A DNA stretch of 64,000 bases, from contig OMOD01000141.1 in the NCBI GenBank assembly GCA_900290255.1, positions 870 through 64,869 on the forward strand, read 5' to 3'. The notes beneath the pieces are model-generated. The model was not told the origin of the DNA, ran no database searches, and saw only the letters and a list, made by a program, of their open reading frames with translations. Source of the stretch: Candidatus Sulfotelmatobacter kueseliae (lineage in GTDB: Bacteria; Acidobacteriota; Terriglobia; Terriglobales; Acidobacteriaceae). The position numbers and the translations under genes were made by a program. This document shows, piece after piece, positions 1 to 10,312 of the stretch (position 1 is the stretch's first letter; each line of letters begins with the position of its first letter).

Positions 1-75
<75 letters not shown>

Positions 76-146
76 GATTTTCCTCCTCCACCCGCTCATT
101 GTCCCGGATGGACTTTTCTGAGCGGGGACGCTAAGGTATTCAATAG

Positions 147-224
<78 letters not shown>

Positions 225-318
225 CTCCCTGAGGTCCATGGCGGTGCCAGGTCCCTCGCTTCGCTCAGGATTTCGCCTGCGGGCTTCCGCTTCGCTCACG
301 CCCGCAAGGGCGGCTCAA

Positions 319-343
319 GTTCGATGCCGACCCGCGCCTCCAA
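319..343 (+). repeat. Partial direct repeat of the tRNA-Cys 3' end (24/25 identical to 198..222)
   Basis: gttcgatgccgacccgcgcctccaa versus gttcgattccgacccgcgcctccaa in the tRNA. Confidence 0.85.
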
Positions 344-642
344 CCTTCAAAGTTCAAGAAGCCCCTTAAGCACTGCGTTTCCCCCGTACCTTCCCAAAGA
401 TGTCTCCCAATTGTGCTAATCCTGTGCTTTGAAGGGTTTGGAAAGCGCCGGAGAGCGCATGGTTTCTTCCATCACAATTTACATCCGGCACTTGGCTGGG
501 AAGAGAAGTGGAGCTAGAAGACAGATCGGCATTTGCTCTGGATCAGTTTCCCCGCACACCTTTGAGTGTATGATTCCACTTTTCTCGCCGCTCGAAACTC
601 CGAATGCGCCCACGGCGAGACTTCATCCCAAGGAGGAATACT

Positions 643-3171
643 ATGTCTGGCATCTCTCGTCGCGACCTGCTTTGTTCCGGACTGGCGATTTCCGCGTCTT
701 CCCTGCTGGCTCGATCTGCCTGGGGACGCACCGCTGCGCTCGTCGCCGGTTATCCGGAGGCTGGGTCAGCCGGGGCGTTGGCGGCGGTGGCGCCGCGTGA
801 GCAATTGCTCTTCGACTTTGGCTGGAAGTTCCAGTTTGGCCACGGCACCGACCCAGTCCGGGATCTGGGCTTTGGCAACGACCAGGGCGACTTTGCCAAG
901 ACCGGAGAATTCGAGTTCTCCAAGGCCAAGTTCGACGACTCCAAGTGGCGCGCGCTGAACCTGCCGCACGATTGGGCCATTGAGTTGCCCTTCGTGCGCG
1001 ACGAGGAGCAGAATTCGCACGGCTACAAGCCGCTCGGCCGCCGTTATCCGGAGACCAGCGTCGGCTGGTACCGGCGCGAGTTCGAGATTCCGGCCAGCGA
1101 TTTGGGCCGCCGCATCACGGTCGAGTTTGATGGCGCCTTCCGCAGCGTGCTGATCTTTGTCAACGGCTGCTTCATCGGACGCAACGATAACGGTTACGCG
1201 CCCTTCCGCTTCGACCTGACGGACTTTCTGAGCTACGGTCAAAAGAACTACATTGTGGCGCGCGTGGACGCCAGCTTTGGCGATGGTTGGTTCTACGAGG
1301 GCGCCGGCATCTACCGCCATGTGTGGCTGACCAAGACCGATGCGTTGCACCTGGGCAAATGGAAGAGCACCGTACGCACCGCGGTCGGCGGCAATGTCGC
1401 CACATTGACGCTGGGCACGGTGGTCGAGAATCAGGGCAAGCAGGCGGAGAGCGCCAAAGTAAGCTGGCAGATTCTCGACGCCGCGGGTAACACTGTGGCT
1501 GCGGCTGATGCGCCCGTGCAATCGATTGCGCTGGACGGAGCGGCAACCTTCATCGCGACTGCGAAGCTGGCCAATCCGGCGCTCTGGTCGGTGGAAGCGC
1601 CGAACCTCTATTCGGCGATTGTGAGTGTCAAAGTCGGGGACAAAGTGCGCGATGCGGAGCGCGTAAGCTTTGGCGTGCGCACCGCCGTCTTCGACGCGGA
1701 CAAAGGCTTCTTCCTCAACGGCAAGCCGCTGAAGATCCAGGGTACCTGCAATCACCAGGACCACGCCGGCGTGGGTGCTGCGGTCCCGGACCGGCTGCAA
1801 TGGTTCCGCTTGGGAGTGCTGCGCCAGATGGGCTGCAACGCGGTGAGAACTTCGCACAACATGCCAACGCCCGAGTGGGTCGAGGGCTGCGACCGCATTG
1901 GCCTCATGATGATGTGCGAAACGCGCCAGATGAGCTCAAGTCCCGAGGGCCTGGCGCAACTGGAGGCGATGGTGAAGCGCTATCGCAACTCACCGGCGAT
2001 CATCCTGTGGTCGATCGGCAACGAGGAATGGCAACTGCAGTACGACGAGGCCGAGCAGGGCGCGAAGATTGGCGCCACCATGGTGCGGCGGGTCCACGAA
2101 CTCGACCCCACGCGCGTTGTGTCGGCCGCGGTGAACGGCGACAACCAAGCCGGCCCCTCCGCTGCGTTCGACGTTATCGGGTTCAATTACTCCCTGCAAT
2201 TTCTCGACGAGTATCACAAGAAAAATCCCAAGCGACCTCTTTATGGCTCGGAGACGGCCAGCGCCGTTTCTACCCGCGGCGTATATTCGACCGACCCGCT
2301 GCGCAACACAGTAAGCGCCTACGACACCGAAGAAGGCCGAGGGCAGGATTATGAGACGGCCGAGAAGTGGTGGACGTTTTATGGGACGCGGGAGTGGGAG
2401 GCGGGCGGCTTTGCCTGGACTGGCTTCGATTATCGTGGCGAGCCCTCGCCCTACGGATGGCCCTCCATCAACTCGCAGTTCGGCATTGTGGATATGTGCG
2501 GATTCCCCAAGGACAGCTTCTTCTATTACAAGGCGTGGTGGGGCGCCGATCCGGTGCTGCATCTGTTTCCGCACTGGAACTTCGCGGGCAGGGAGGGGGA
2601 CGAAATTCCAGTGTGGGTGCACTCGAACCTGGACGAAGTCGAACTCTTGGTCAACGGCAAGAGCCAGGGGACTCAGAAGGTTCCGCGCCTGGGGCACGTG
2701 GAGTGGAAGGTCAGGTACGAGCCGGGTGCCATTGAGGCGCGGGGCGTGAAGGGCGGCAAAGTTTTGTTGACCGAGAAGCGGGAGACAACCGGACCTACGG
2801 CGGCCATCCGTCTGACGGCGGACCGGAAGGAAATCGATGCGGACGGCGAGGACGTGGCAATCCTGAAAGTGGAGGCCTTGGACAAGGAGGGCCGGCCGGT
2901 TCCGACGGCCAGCAATCTGATTGGGTTCAAGATCTCGGGCGAGGGCGCGTTGATCGGCGTGGGGAACGGCGACCCCAACTGTCAAGAGAGCGACAGGGAA
3001 CCCAGGCGCTCACTCTTCAACGGTCTGGCACAGGCGATCGTGCAGTCCAACAAGACGCCGGGCGAAATTCACATCGAAGCGGTAAAGGAGGGCTGGGATG
3101 GCCCCGAACTGACCCCGGCCAAGCTGGTGATCACGACGAAGAAGGTCGAGCCGCGGCCGGCGGTCAGTTGA
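643..3171 (+). CDS. Glycoside hydrolase family 2 protein (beta-galactosidase-like), Tat-exported
   Basis: MSGISRRDLLCSGLAISASSLLARSAWG Tat-like signal; GH2 sugar-binding/TIM barrel motifs (WYRREFEIP, NAVRTSHNMPTPEW, SIGNEEW). AGGAGG at 631 supports a start at 643 rather than 604. Confidence 0.9.
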   Translation: MSGISRRDLLCSGLAISASSLLARSAWGRTAALVAGYPEAGSAGALAAVAPREQLLFDFGWKFQFGHGTDPVRDLGFGNDQGDFAKTGEFEFSKAKFDDSKWRALNLPHDWAIELPFVRDEEQNSHGYKPLGRRYPETSVGWYRREFEIPASDLGRRITVEFDGAFRSVLIFVNGCFIGRNDNGYAPFRFDLTDFLSYGQKNYIVARVDASFGDGWFYEGAGIYRHVWLTKTDALHLGKWKSTVRTAVGGNVATLTLGTVVENQGKQAESAKVSWQILDAAGNTVAAADAPVQSIALDGAATFIATAKLANPALWSVEAPNLYSAIVSVKVGDKVRDAERVSFGVRTAVFDADKGFFLNGKPLKIQGTCNHQDHAGVGAAVPDRLQWFRLGVLRQMGCNAVRTSHNMPTPEWVEGCDRIGLMMMCETRQMSSSPEGLAQLEAMVKRYRNSPAIILWSIGNEEWQLQYDEAEQGAKIGATMVRRVHELDPTRVVSAAVNGDNQAGPSAAFDVIGFNYSLQFLDEYHKKNPKRPLYGSETASAVSTRGVYSTDPLRNTVSAYDTEEGRGQDYETAEKWWTFYGTREWEAGGFAWTGFDYRGEPSPYGWPSINSQFGIVDMCGFPKDSFFYYKAWWGADPVLHLFPHWNFAGREGDEIPVWVHSNLDEVELLVNGKSQGTQKVPRLGHVEWKVRYEPGAIEARGVKGGKVLLTEKRETTGPTAAIRLTADRKEIDADGEDVAILKVEALDKEGRPVPTASNLIGFKISGEGALIGVGNGDPNCQESDREPRRSLFNGLAQAIVQSNKTPGEIHIEAVKEGWDGPELTPAKLVITTKKVEPRPAVS

Positions 3172-5525
3172 GCGACACAGATCAATACTTTTGCCTCACT
3201 AATGGGTGCCCCGCACTGAGCGCGATGGACAACCGTCGCACCACGCGCTCTTCCCTGCCTTGCCTCCGTGCTCACAACTTCTCTACACTGGGCGAACCTG
3301 AATTGGGGCACGGCATTCTGCCCCGCGAAAGCAGAAGGCGCGTGAACTGGTACTTCATCTTCTTTTTCATCTCTGGCTTTTGCAGCGTTCTGTACGAACT
3401 GGTTTGGCTGCGGCTGGCCATGGCGCAATTTGGAGTCACCACTGCCATGGTCTCCATAGTGCTTTCGGTATTCATGGCCGGGCTTGGGCTCGGGTCCTGG
3501 GCGAGCGGCCGATGGCTTGACGCGCAGGCAGGCCGCCGGACGATTCCTGCCCTGCGGCTTTACGCGCTGACCGAACTGCTCATTGGAATGTCGGGCCTGC
3601 TCGTTCCTTACGCATTCGTTTTGGGCCGCCGCCTTCTGGAACACTTCGGACTCTCCTCGCTCGGCTACTACGGTGTGGCCGGCGTGTGGGTCGGAGTCTC
3701 GCTCATTCCCTGGTGCGCTCTCATGGGAGCCACGGTACCGGTGGCCATGGCCGCGATTGCGCAGATGATTCCGGCCGAGTCGCGCCGCTCCTTCAGTTAT
3801 CTCTACACGGCCAACGTCGCGGGTGCGGTGGTCGGCACGCATGTGCCTTTGTTCCTGATTGAACTGTTGGGATTCCGTGGAACCCTGAAAGTCGGCATCG
3901 CTTGTAATTGCCTGATTGCCGTGTCGGCTCTGCTTTTATCGCGGAACCTGCCGCCCTCCGCAATCAAACCTGCCGCGGTCATTCCTTCTGCCGCCATCCC
4001 GGGAGGCAACAAGATTCTCGCGCTTCTGTTTCTCAGTGGCCTGACCTGCATGGCCATGGAAGTGGTCTGGGTGCGCTGCTATACGCCTTACTTCGGGACC
4101 GTCGTTTACGCGTTCGCCTCGATTCTCGGCGTCTATCTGCTGGGAACGCTCATTGGCTCGGTCGTCTATCGCCGCTGGAGTTCCCACCGGAGCGAAGAGA
4201 GCCCGGTGATCTGGGCACTGCTGGCGACCTGCGGTTTGCTCCCCCTGGTCGCGGCCAGTCCTTTCATTCACGTGCATCAACTGCTGCGCCTGGTAGTGGG
4301 CGTCGCGGGTTTTACCGGCCTGCTCGGATTCATCACGCCTATGCTGGTCGACCGCTTCTCCGCAGGCGATCCAGGCAAAGCAGGAATGGCATACGCGACC
4401 AACGTAGTGGGCTGCATTCTCGGGCCGCTGCTCGCCGGTTTTGTGCTCCTGCCCCTGATGAGCGAACGCTGGGCGCTGATTGTGCTTTCGTTCCCCTGGC
4501 TGGTCATAGGACTTGCTCCGCTGCGGCCTCAGGCTCCAACTCGCCCCGTCGCCCGCGCTGCCGTGTGTGCGTCGTTGGCGATCTCCGTCTGTCTGATGGC
4601 TGTGGGCAAGGGCTACGAAGACAGATTTTCCGAACACGTGGTGCTGCGTGATGCGACCGCGACCGTCATCGCCACCGGCACGGGGATGGACAAGAAGCTG
4701 CTCGTCAACGGCTACGGCATTACCAACCTGACGACGATCACCAAGCTGATGGCCCATGTTCCTCTGGCTTCTCTCGACCGTCGGCCGCAGGACGCTCTCG
4801 TAATCTGCTTTGGCATGGGCACGACCTTCCGTTCGCTGCACTCCTGGGGCATTCCCGTAACGGCGGTGGAACTGGTGCCCAGCGTCCCGCGTCTGTTCAC
4901 CTACTACCACAGCGACGGTGACACAGTTCTCGCGTCGCCGCTCTCGCATGTGGTCATTGACGACGGCCGCCGCTATTTGGAACGCACCCGGCAGCAATAC
5001 GACGTCATCACGGTCGATCCTCCACCGCCGATGCAAGCGGCAGGGTCGAGCCTGCTCTACTCCGAAGAATTCTATCGGGCAGCGCGGCAACGGCTGCGCC
5101 GGGGGGGAATTCTGCAACAGTGGATCGCCGCGACCAGCGCAGTCGACCCGGTCGACGTGGCTGCCGTCGCTCGTGCGCTGCACAATTCCTTCCCCTATGT
5201 GCGAACTTTCGCCGATGAATTCGGAATGCACTTCCTGGGCAGCGATCAGCCCATTCCCAACCGCAGCGCGCAAGATCTGCTGGCGCGCATGCCGGCGAGC
5301 GCGGTGGCCGATCTTGCGGAATGGGAACTGCGACCAGGCGACAACATTATGGACGCTGCCTATCGTCGCCTGAATGCCCTGCTCACGCGGGAATCGTCTC
5401 TGGATCAGATGATCGCGGCTTCTCCGCACACTCCGTCGTTGACCGACGATCGTCCGGTCAACGAGTACTACATCGTGCGCAAATGGGTGCAGCGATGGCA
5501 CCGGTTCATGGCCCGTCATCATTGA
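3168..5525 (+). CDS. Fused MFS-type membrane / spermidine synthase-like protein
   Basis: Multiple TM helices (FISGFCSVLYELVWLRLAMAQFG) followed by a methyltransferase/spermidine-synthase-like domain (VICFGMGTTFRSLHSWG, VIDDGRRYLERT, DVITVDPPPP). True start may be GTG near 3342. Confidence 0.8.
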   Translation: MSDTDQYFCLTNGCPALSAMDNRRTTRSSLPCLRAHNFSTLGEPELGHGILPRESRRRVNWYFIFFFISGFCSVLYELVWLRLAMAQFGVTTAMVSIVLSVFMAGLGLGSWASGRWLDAQAGRRTIPALRLYALTELLIGMSGLLVPYAFVLGRRLLEHFGLSSLGYYGVAGVWVGVSLIPWCALMGATVPVAMAAIAQMIPAESRRSFSYLYTANVAGAVVGTHVPLFLIELLGFRGTLKVGIACNCLIAVSALLLSRNLPPSAIKPAAVIPSAAIPGGNKILALLFLSGLTCMAMEVVWVRCYTPYFGTVVYAFASILGVYLLGTLIGSVVYRRWSSHRSEESPVIWALLATCGLLPLVAASPFIHVHQLLRLVVGVAGFTGLLGFITPMLVDRFSAGDPGKAGMAYATNVVGCILGPLLAGFVLLPLMSERWALIVLSFPWLVIGLAPLRPQAPTRPVARAAVCASLAISVCLMAVGKGYEDRFSEHVVLRDATATVIATGTGMDKKLLVNGYGITNLTTITKLMAHVPLASLDRRPQDALVICFGMGTTFRSLHSWGIPVTAVELVPSVPRLFTYYHSDGDTVLASPLSHVVIDDGRRYLERTRQQYDVITVDPPPPMQAAGSSLLYSEEFYRAARQRLRRGGILQQWIAATSAVDPVDVAAVARALHNSFPYVRTFADEFGMHFLGSDQPIPNRSAQDLLARMPASAVADLAEWELRPGDNIMDAAYRRLNALLTRESSLDQMIAASPHTPSLTDDRPVNEYYIVRKWVQRWHRFMARHH

Positions 5526-5584
5526 TATGAAGTCGCCTTGGCTGTAAACTCGCGGAGCTGAAAATCTGTCTTCGGGGACCTCCC

Positions 5585-6673
5585 GTGAATTTCCGCAAGT
5601 TTTTCAAATCAACGCCGCTGATCGGCCTTGGTCTCTTTTTCGCCGTCTGCGCGCCACAGGCGCAAAACCCCGCTACCGACAGCGCCGTTACTGACTACGT
5701 CAAAGCCGAGATGCAGCGCCAGCACATTCCTGGCCTGTCGCTGCTGGTGGTGAAAGAGGGAAAAACTCTTCGTGCCGAGGGTTTCGGCCTGGCCAACGTG
5801 GAACTGCAAGCTCCTGTGAAGCCAGAGACTCTATTCCAGTCAGGATCGGTGGGCAAGCAGTTCACGGCCACTGCAGTCATGATGCTGGTCGAAGAGGGCA
5901 AGGTCGGCCTGGAAGATCCCCTGACAAAATATTTTCCCGATGTTCCTGCCGCCTGGAAGGATGTTACCGTGCGCGAATTACTCAGTCACACTGCCGGCTT
6001 CGGCGACTATCCCGAGGATTTCGATTTCCGCAAGGACTGGACCGAAGAAGGATTGCTGAAGCTGGTCGAGGGCATTCCCCTGGCATACCCTCCGGGCACG
6101 AAGTGGGAGTACAGCAATCTCGGATATCTCACGCTGGGCATCCTGATTCATCGCGTGACCGGCGAGTTCTACGGCGACTTTCTTGAGCAACGCATCTTCC
6201 GTCCGCTGGGCATGACCACCACGCGCATCATCAGCGAAGCCGACATCATTCCGAATCGCGCCGCGGGCTACCGGCTGGAGAAAGGGGAGTTGAAAAATCA
6301 GGAGTGGGTCGCGCCCACGATCAACACGACCGCGGACGGCAGCCTCTACTTCTCGATCCTCGACCTGGCCAAGTGGGACGCTGCTCTCTACACGGAAAAG
6401 CTGCTGAAGCGCTCCAGTTTCGATCTGATGTGGACTCCGGTGAAGCTGAAGAACGGCCAGCCCAACAAGGATGGTTACGGCTTCGGCTGGTATATCGAGC
6501 AGAGGCACGGGCATCGCTGCCTTCACCACACCGGCTCATGGCAGGGATTCGAGAACGTCATTGACCGCTACGTGGACGACGAGCTGACCGTGGTCGTACT
6601 CACGAACCAGGGAGACGCGGAATCGGGAAAGATCAGCCGCCACGTCGCAGAGATGTACTTAGGGGAAAAGTAG
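5585..6673 (+). CDS. Serine hydrolase, beta-lactamase class C family
   Basis: Signal peptide; SxxK (SVGKQF) and YxN (YSNLGY) motifs; HTGSWQGF. Confidence 0.88.
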   Translation: MNFRKFFKSTPLIGLGLFFAVCAPQAQNPATDSAVTDYVKAEMQRQHIPGLSLLVVKEGKTLRAEGFGLANVELQAPVKPETLFQSGSVGKQFTATAVMMLVEEGKVGLEDPLTKYFPDVPAAWKDVTVRELLSHTAGFGDYPEDFDFRKDWTEEGLLKLVEGIPLAYPPGTKWEYSNLGYLTLGILIHRVTGEFYGDFLEQRIFRPLGMTTTRIISEADIIPNRAAGYRLEKGELKNQEWVAPTINTTADGSLYFSILDLAKWDAALYTEKLLKRSSFDLMWTPVKLKNGQPNKDGYGFGWYIEQRHGHRCLHHTGSWQGFENVIDRYVDDELTVVVLTNQGDAESGKISRHVAEMYLGEK

Positions 6674-6711
6674 CCCTGCCCATTAAACGGGTTTAGCGTG
6701 AACGTGGAAGA

Positions 6712-6729
6712 GCGGCCCTTTAGGGCCGC
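6712..6729. repeat. Perfect 7-bp palindrome gcggccc-ttta-gggccgc
   Basis: Read directly; intergenic between the serine hydrolase and the peroxiredoxin. A second smaller hairpin gggctttagcccc follows. Confidence 0.6.
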
Positions 6730-6783
6730 GTCACAGGTTGGGAAAACTCGTGGGCTTTAGCCCCTGTGAGGAACTCGCCTCTC

Positions 6784-7335
6784 TCACTGCCTCGCCGGTG
6801 TTGCCTTCTCCAGTCCATCCAACTCCGCCAGTACCTCCTGACTATGCTTCGCCGGATCCACGCTGGTGTAGACCTTCGCAATCTTGCCGGTGGGATCAAT
6901 CAGGAAGGTGTGCCGGGCGGCAAACTTCACCAGGCACAGATTGGTCAGCGAGCCGTAGGAGTCGCTCACTTTATGCTCAGTGTCGGCCAACAGCTTGAAG
7001 TTCAACCCTTCTTTGGCGCAGAACTTTTTGTGCGAATCCACGCTGTCCACGCTCACGCCTAACACGACAGCGTCGCGCTCGGCATACTTCGGCTGATCCA
7101 TTTGAAAGTTGTGCGCCTCGCGCGAGCAGCCCGGCGTTTGATCCTTGGGATAGAAATAGAGAACCACCCACTTGCCGCGGTAATCCTTAAGGCTGACCGG
7201 CGAGCCTTCCTGCGAAGTCAGAGTGAAGTCGGGGGCGTTCGTGCCCTCCGCCGGAGTTGCCGAGCGCGAGGTAAGCCGAAAGAGCACCACGATTACGATC
7301 ACGACAACGATGAGCACCACGATCCGTAACAACAT
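6784..7335 (-). CDS. Peroxiredoxin (AhpC/TSA, BCP-like) with N-terminal membrane anchor
   Basis: FYPKDQTPGCSREAHNF peroxidatic Cys motif; hydrophobic N-terminus; GCAGGAGG upstream of ATG at 7335. Confidence 0.9.
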   Translation of the reverse strand: MLLRIVVLIVVVIVIVVLFRLTSRSATPAEGTNAPDFTLTSQEGSPVSLKDYRGKWVVLYFYPKDQTPGCSREAHNFQMDQPKYAERDAVVLGVSVDSVDSHKKFCAKEGLNFKLLADTEHKVSDSYGSLTNLCLVKFAARHTFLIDPTGKIAKVYTSVDPAKHSQEVLAELDGLEKATPARQ

Positions 7336-7457
7336 GGAAACCTCCTGCACCGACGGGATGCGATTCTAAACCAGCCGCGTCTCCCTTTCCGCCAGCAAAA
7401 ATCTTCAGGATTGCTTTATGATGAAGTATTGCGCTTTGCGCGCCGGAGAAACCAGAC

Positions 7458-10136
7458 GTGGCTCAGACGGAAACTGACGGCTCAGAGGTTTTAGAAACCA
7501 GGGAATGGGTCGACTCCCTGGACTATGTCCTGACAAAAAGCGGCCCCAACCGGGCTGGCCGCCTGCTGCAGCAGTTGGCGCTGCACGCCCGGCGCGAAGC
7601 CGGCGTGAATCTGCCTTTCTCGGCCACCACGCCTTACCAGAATACGATTCCCGCGCGGCAGCAGCCTCCTTTTCCCGGCAGCCAGGAGATGGAGCGCCGC
7701 ATCAAGAGCCTGGTGCGCTGGAACGCCCTGGCCATGGTCGTCCGCGCCAACAAGATTCAGGAAGGCATCGGCGGCCACATCTCGACCTACGCCTCCGCCG
7801 CCACGTTGTATGAAGTCGCGTTCAATCATTTTCTGCGGGCCCAGACTGAAAGCGGCGATCGCGACATCGTCTACTTCCAAGGCCACGCCGCGCCAGGAAT
7901 GTATGCCCGCGCCTATCTCGAAGGCCGCATTTCGAAAGAAAAACTGCAGAACTTCCGCCGCGAATTGAAGCCGGGCGGCGGACTCAGTTCCTATCCGCAT
8001 CCCTGGCTCATGCCCGATTTCTGGGAGTTTCCGACGGTCTCCATGGGCCTCGGGCCGATTCAGGCCATTTATCACGCCCGCTTTATCAGGTATCTGGAAA
8101 ACCGCGGGCTGAAGCAGTCCACCGGTGGCAAGGTCTGGGCGTTTCTGGGCGACGGTGAGATGGACGAACCTGAATCACTCGGCTCCATCACCCTGGCCTC
8201 GCGCGAGAAGCTCGACAACCTGATCTTCGTCGTGAACTGCAACCTGCAGCGCCTGGACGGCCCGGTGCGCGGTAACGGAAAGATCATCCAGGAACTGGAA
8301 GCCATTTTTCGCGGCGCCGGCTGGAACGTCATTAAAGTCGTCTGGGGTACCGACTGGGACAGCCTCATCCAAAACGACCGCGACGGCTTGCTGGTGCGGC
8401 GTCTGGGCGAGATCAGCGACGGACAATACCAGAAATATTTTGTCGAAAGCGGCGCCTACTTCCGCCAGAACCTGTTCGGCAGCGATCCGCGCCTGCTCAA
8501 GATGGTCGAACATCTCTCCGACGAGCAACTGGCGCGCATGCGCCTGGGTGGCCACGATCCGATCAAGGTCAATGCGGCTTACGACGCCGCCGTGAACCAC
8601 ACCGGTTCGCCCACCATCATTCTGGCCAAAACCATCAAAGGCTACGGCTTGGGCGAAGCGGGCGAAGGCAAGAACATCACCCACCAGCAGAAGAAGTTGA
8701 ACGACGACGAATTGCAGATGTTCCGCTCGCGCTTCGGCATTCCCATCCCTGACGACGAATTGCACAATGCGCCGTTCTACCGCCCCGCCGACGACAGCGC
8801 CGAAATCAAGTACCTGCAGGCGCGCCGCCAGCAGCTTGGCGGATACATGCCGACCCGCAAAGTGCGCGCCACGCCGATGAAACCTTTCCCCGAGTCGCAT
8901 TTCGAGGAGTTTCACAAAGGCACCGAAGGCCGCGAGGTCTCCACCACCATGGTTTTCGTGCGCCTGCTGGCCAAGCTGCTGCGCGATCCGGAACTCGGCA
9001 AGTTCATCGTGCCCATCGTTCCCGATGAAGCCCGCACCTTCGGCATGGAGGCGCTCTTCCGCCAGGTGGGAATCTATTCTAATGTGGGCCAAAACTACGA
9101 GCCCGTGGATATGGACACGCTGCTCTACTACAAGGAAGCGAAGAACGGTCAGATTCTGGAAGAAGGGATCACCGAGGCCGGTTCGGTGTGCTCGTTCATC
9201 GCGGCGGGCACGGCCTATGCCAACCACGGCATCAACACGATTCCCTTCTTCATTTACTATTCGATGTTCGGCTTCCAGCGGATTGGCGATCTGATCTGGG
9301 CCGCAGCCGACATGCGCTGCCGCGGATTCCTCGTCGGCGGTACCGCCGGCCGCACCACGCTCGCTGGCGAAGGCCTGCAGCACCAGGACGGCCACAGCCA
9401 CGTGCTTGCGCTTCCCGTGCCCAACCTGCTCGCCTACGACCCTGCTTTCGCTTACGAGATCGCCATCATCATTCAGGATGGCATCAAGCGGATGTACGTC
9501 GATCAGGAGTCGATCTTCTATTATTTGACCGTCACCAACGAGCCTCTGCCCATGCCTGAAATGCCCGCCGATCCTGCGATTCGCGAGGGGATATTGAAAG
9601 GTCTGTACCGCTTCAAGGCTTCGGCAAAGAGCGACGCCAAGCTGCGGGCGCAGTTGCTGGGCAGCGGCACAATTATGTACGAGACGCTCAAAGCGCAGCA
9701 GATTCTGGAAGAGAAATACGGCGTTGCCGCTGATGTGTGGAGCGTCACCAGCTACAAGCAACTTTATCGCGATGCCAACGATTGCGAGCGCTGGAATATG
9801 CTGCATCCGGCCGGGCCAGCGAAAGTTCCTTACCTCACGGCAACTTTGAAAGATGCGCCCGGGCCGTTCATCGCCGCATCGGATTACATGAAGGTGTTGC
9901 CGGAGAGCCTGGCGAAGTGGGTGCCCGGGCAACTTGTGTCGCTTGGAACCGACGGCTTCGGCCGAAGTGAAAACCGCGCCGCTCTGCGTGACTTTTTCGA
10001 AGTCGACGCCAAGCACATCGTGCTTGCAACTCTGGGAGCATTGGCGAGAGAGAAGAAGATCGGCACAGACGTGGTGCAGCGCGCGATCCAGGAACTGGGA
10101 ATTCATTCAGAAAAGGCGAACCCGGCGGTGAGCTGA
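7458..10136 (+). CDS. aceE: Pyruvate dehydrogenase E1 component, homodimeric type
   Basis: Full-length similarity to AceE: YFQGHAAPGMYARAYLEGR, GDGEMDEPES, NCNLQRLDGPVRGNGKIIQELE, GGTAGRTTLAGEGLQHQDGHSH. Confidence 0.95.
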   Translation: MAQTETDGSEVLETREWVDSLDYVLTKSGPNRAGRLLQQLALHARREAGVNLPFSATTPYQNTIPARQQPPFPGSQEMERRIKSLVRWNALAMVVRANKIQEGIGGHISTYASAATLYEVAFNHFLRAQTESGDRDIVYFQGHAAPGMYARAYLEGRISKEKLQNFRRELKPGGGLSSYPHPWLMPDFWEFPTVSMGLGPIQAIYHARFIRYLENRGLKQSTGGKVWAFLGDGEMDEPESLGSITLASREKLDNLIFVVNCNLQRLDGPVRGNGKIIQELEAIFRGAGWNVIKVVWGTDWDSLIQNDRDGLLVRRLGEISDGQYQKYFVESGAYFRQNLFGSDPRLLKMVEHLSDEQLARMRLGGHDPIKVNAAYDAAVNHTGSPTIILAKTIKGYGLGEAGEGKNITHQQKKLNDDELQMFRSRFGIPIPDDELHNAPFYRPADDSAEIKYLQARRQQLGGYMPTRKVRATPMKPFPESHFEEFHKGTEGREVSTTMVFVRLLAKLLRDPELGKFIVPIVPDEARTFGMEALFRQVGIYSNVGQNYEPVDMDTLLYYKEAKNGQILEEGITEAGSVCSFIAAGTAYANHGINTIPFFIYYSMFGFQRIGDLIWAAADMRCRGFLVGGTAGRTTLAGEGLQHQDGHSHVLALPVPNLLAYDPAFAYEIAIIIQDGIKRMYVDQESIFYYLTVTNEPLPMPEMPADPAIREGILKGLYRFKASAKSDAKLRAQLLGSGTIMYETLKAQQILEEKYGVAADVWSVTSYKQLYRDANDCERWNMLHPAGPAKVPYLTATLKDAPGPFIAASDYMKVLPESLAKWVPGQLVSLGTDGFGRSENRAALRDFFEVDAKHIVLATLGALAREKKIGTDVVQRAIQELGIHSEKANPAVS

Positions 10137-10160
10137 GCCGCGGCTAATGTTCTATGATAT

Positions 10161-10283
10161 GCGTCATTCCGAAGCCCCGCGCTTTCACCAGCGGGGCGAG
10201 GAATCTCGCGTGGAGCCAGTGAGGTTGCGATGCGCACGAGATCCCTCCCTCCGCCTGAAAAACGGCTTCGGTCGGGATGACGC
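10161..10283. repeat. Dispersed repeat between aceE and aceF: gcgtcat...atgacgc with internal gccccgc/gcggggc hairpin
   Basis: Terminal inverted gcgtcat/atgacgc, internal 7-bp stem; resembles the other catcctgagcg/ggatgac elements in the window. Confidence 0.55.
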
Positions 10284-10312
10284 CTCAAGCGCAAAATGCG
10301 GGTCGCAGAGGA

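Noticed and set aside
3936-5522. 528-aa minus-strand ORF
   Set aside because: Antisense to the MFS/spermidine-synthase-like gene; no coherent domain.
6712-6729. Rho-independent terminator
   Set aside because: Stem is perfect but there is no T-tract on either strand; treated as a palindromic repeat.
8175-10106. 643-aa minus-strand ORF
   Set aside because: Fully antisense to aceE; no motifs; shadow ORF.
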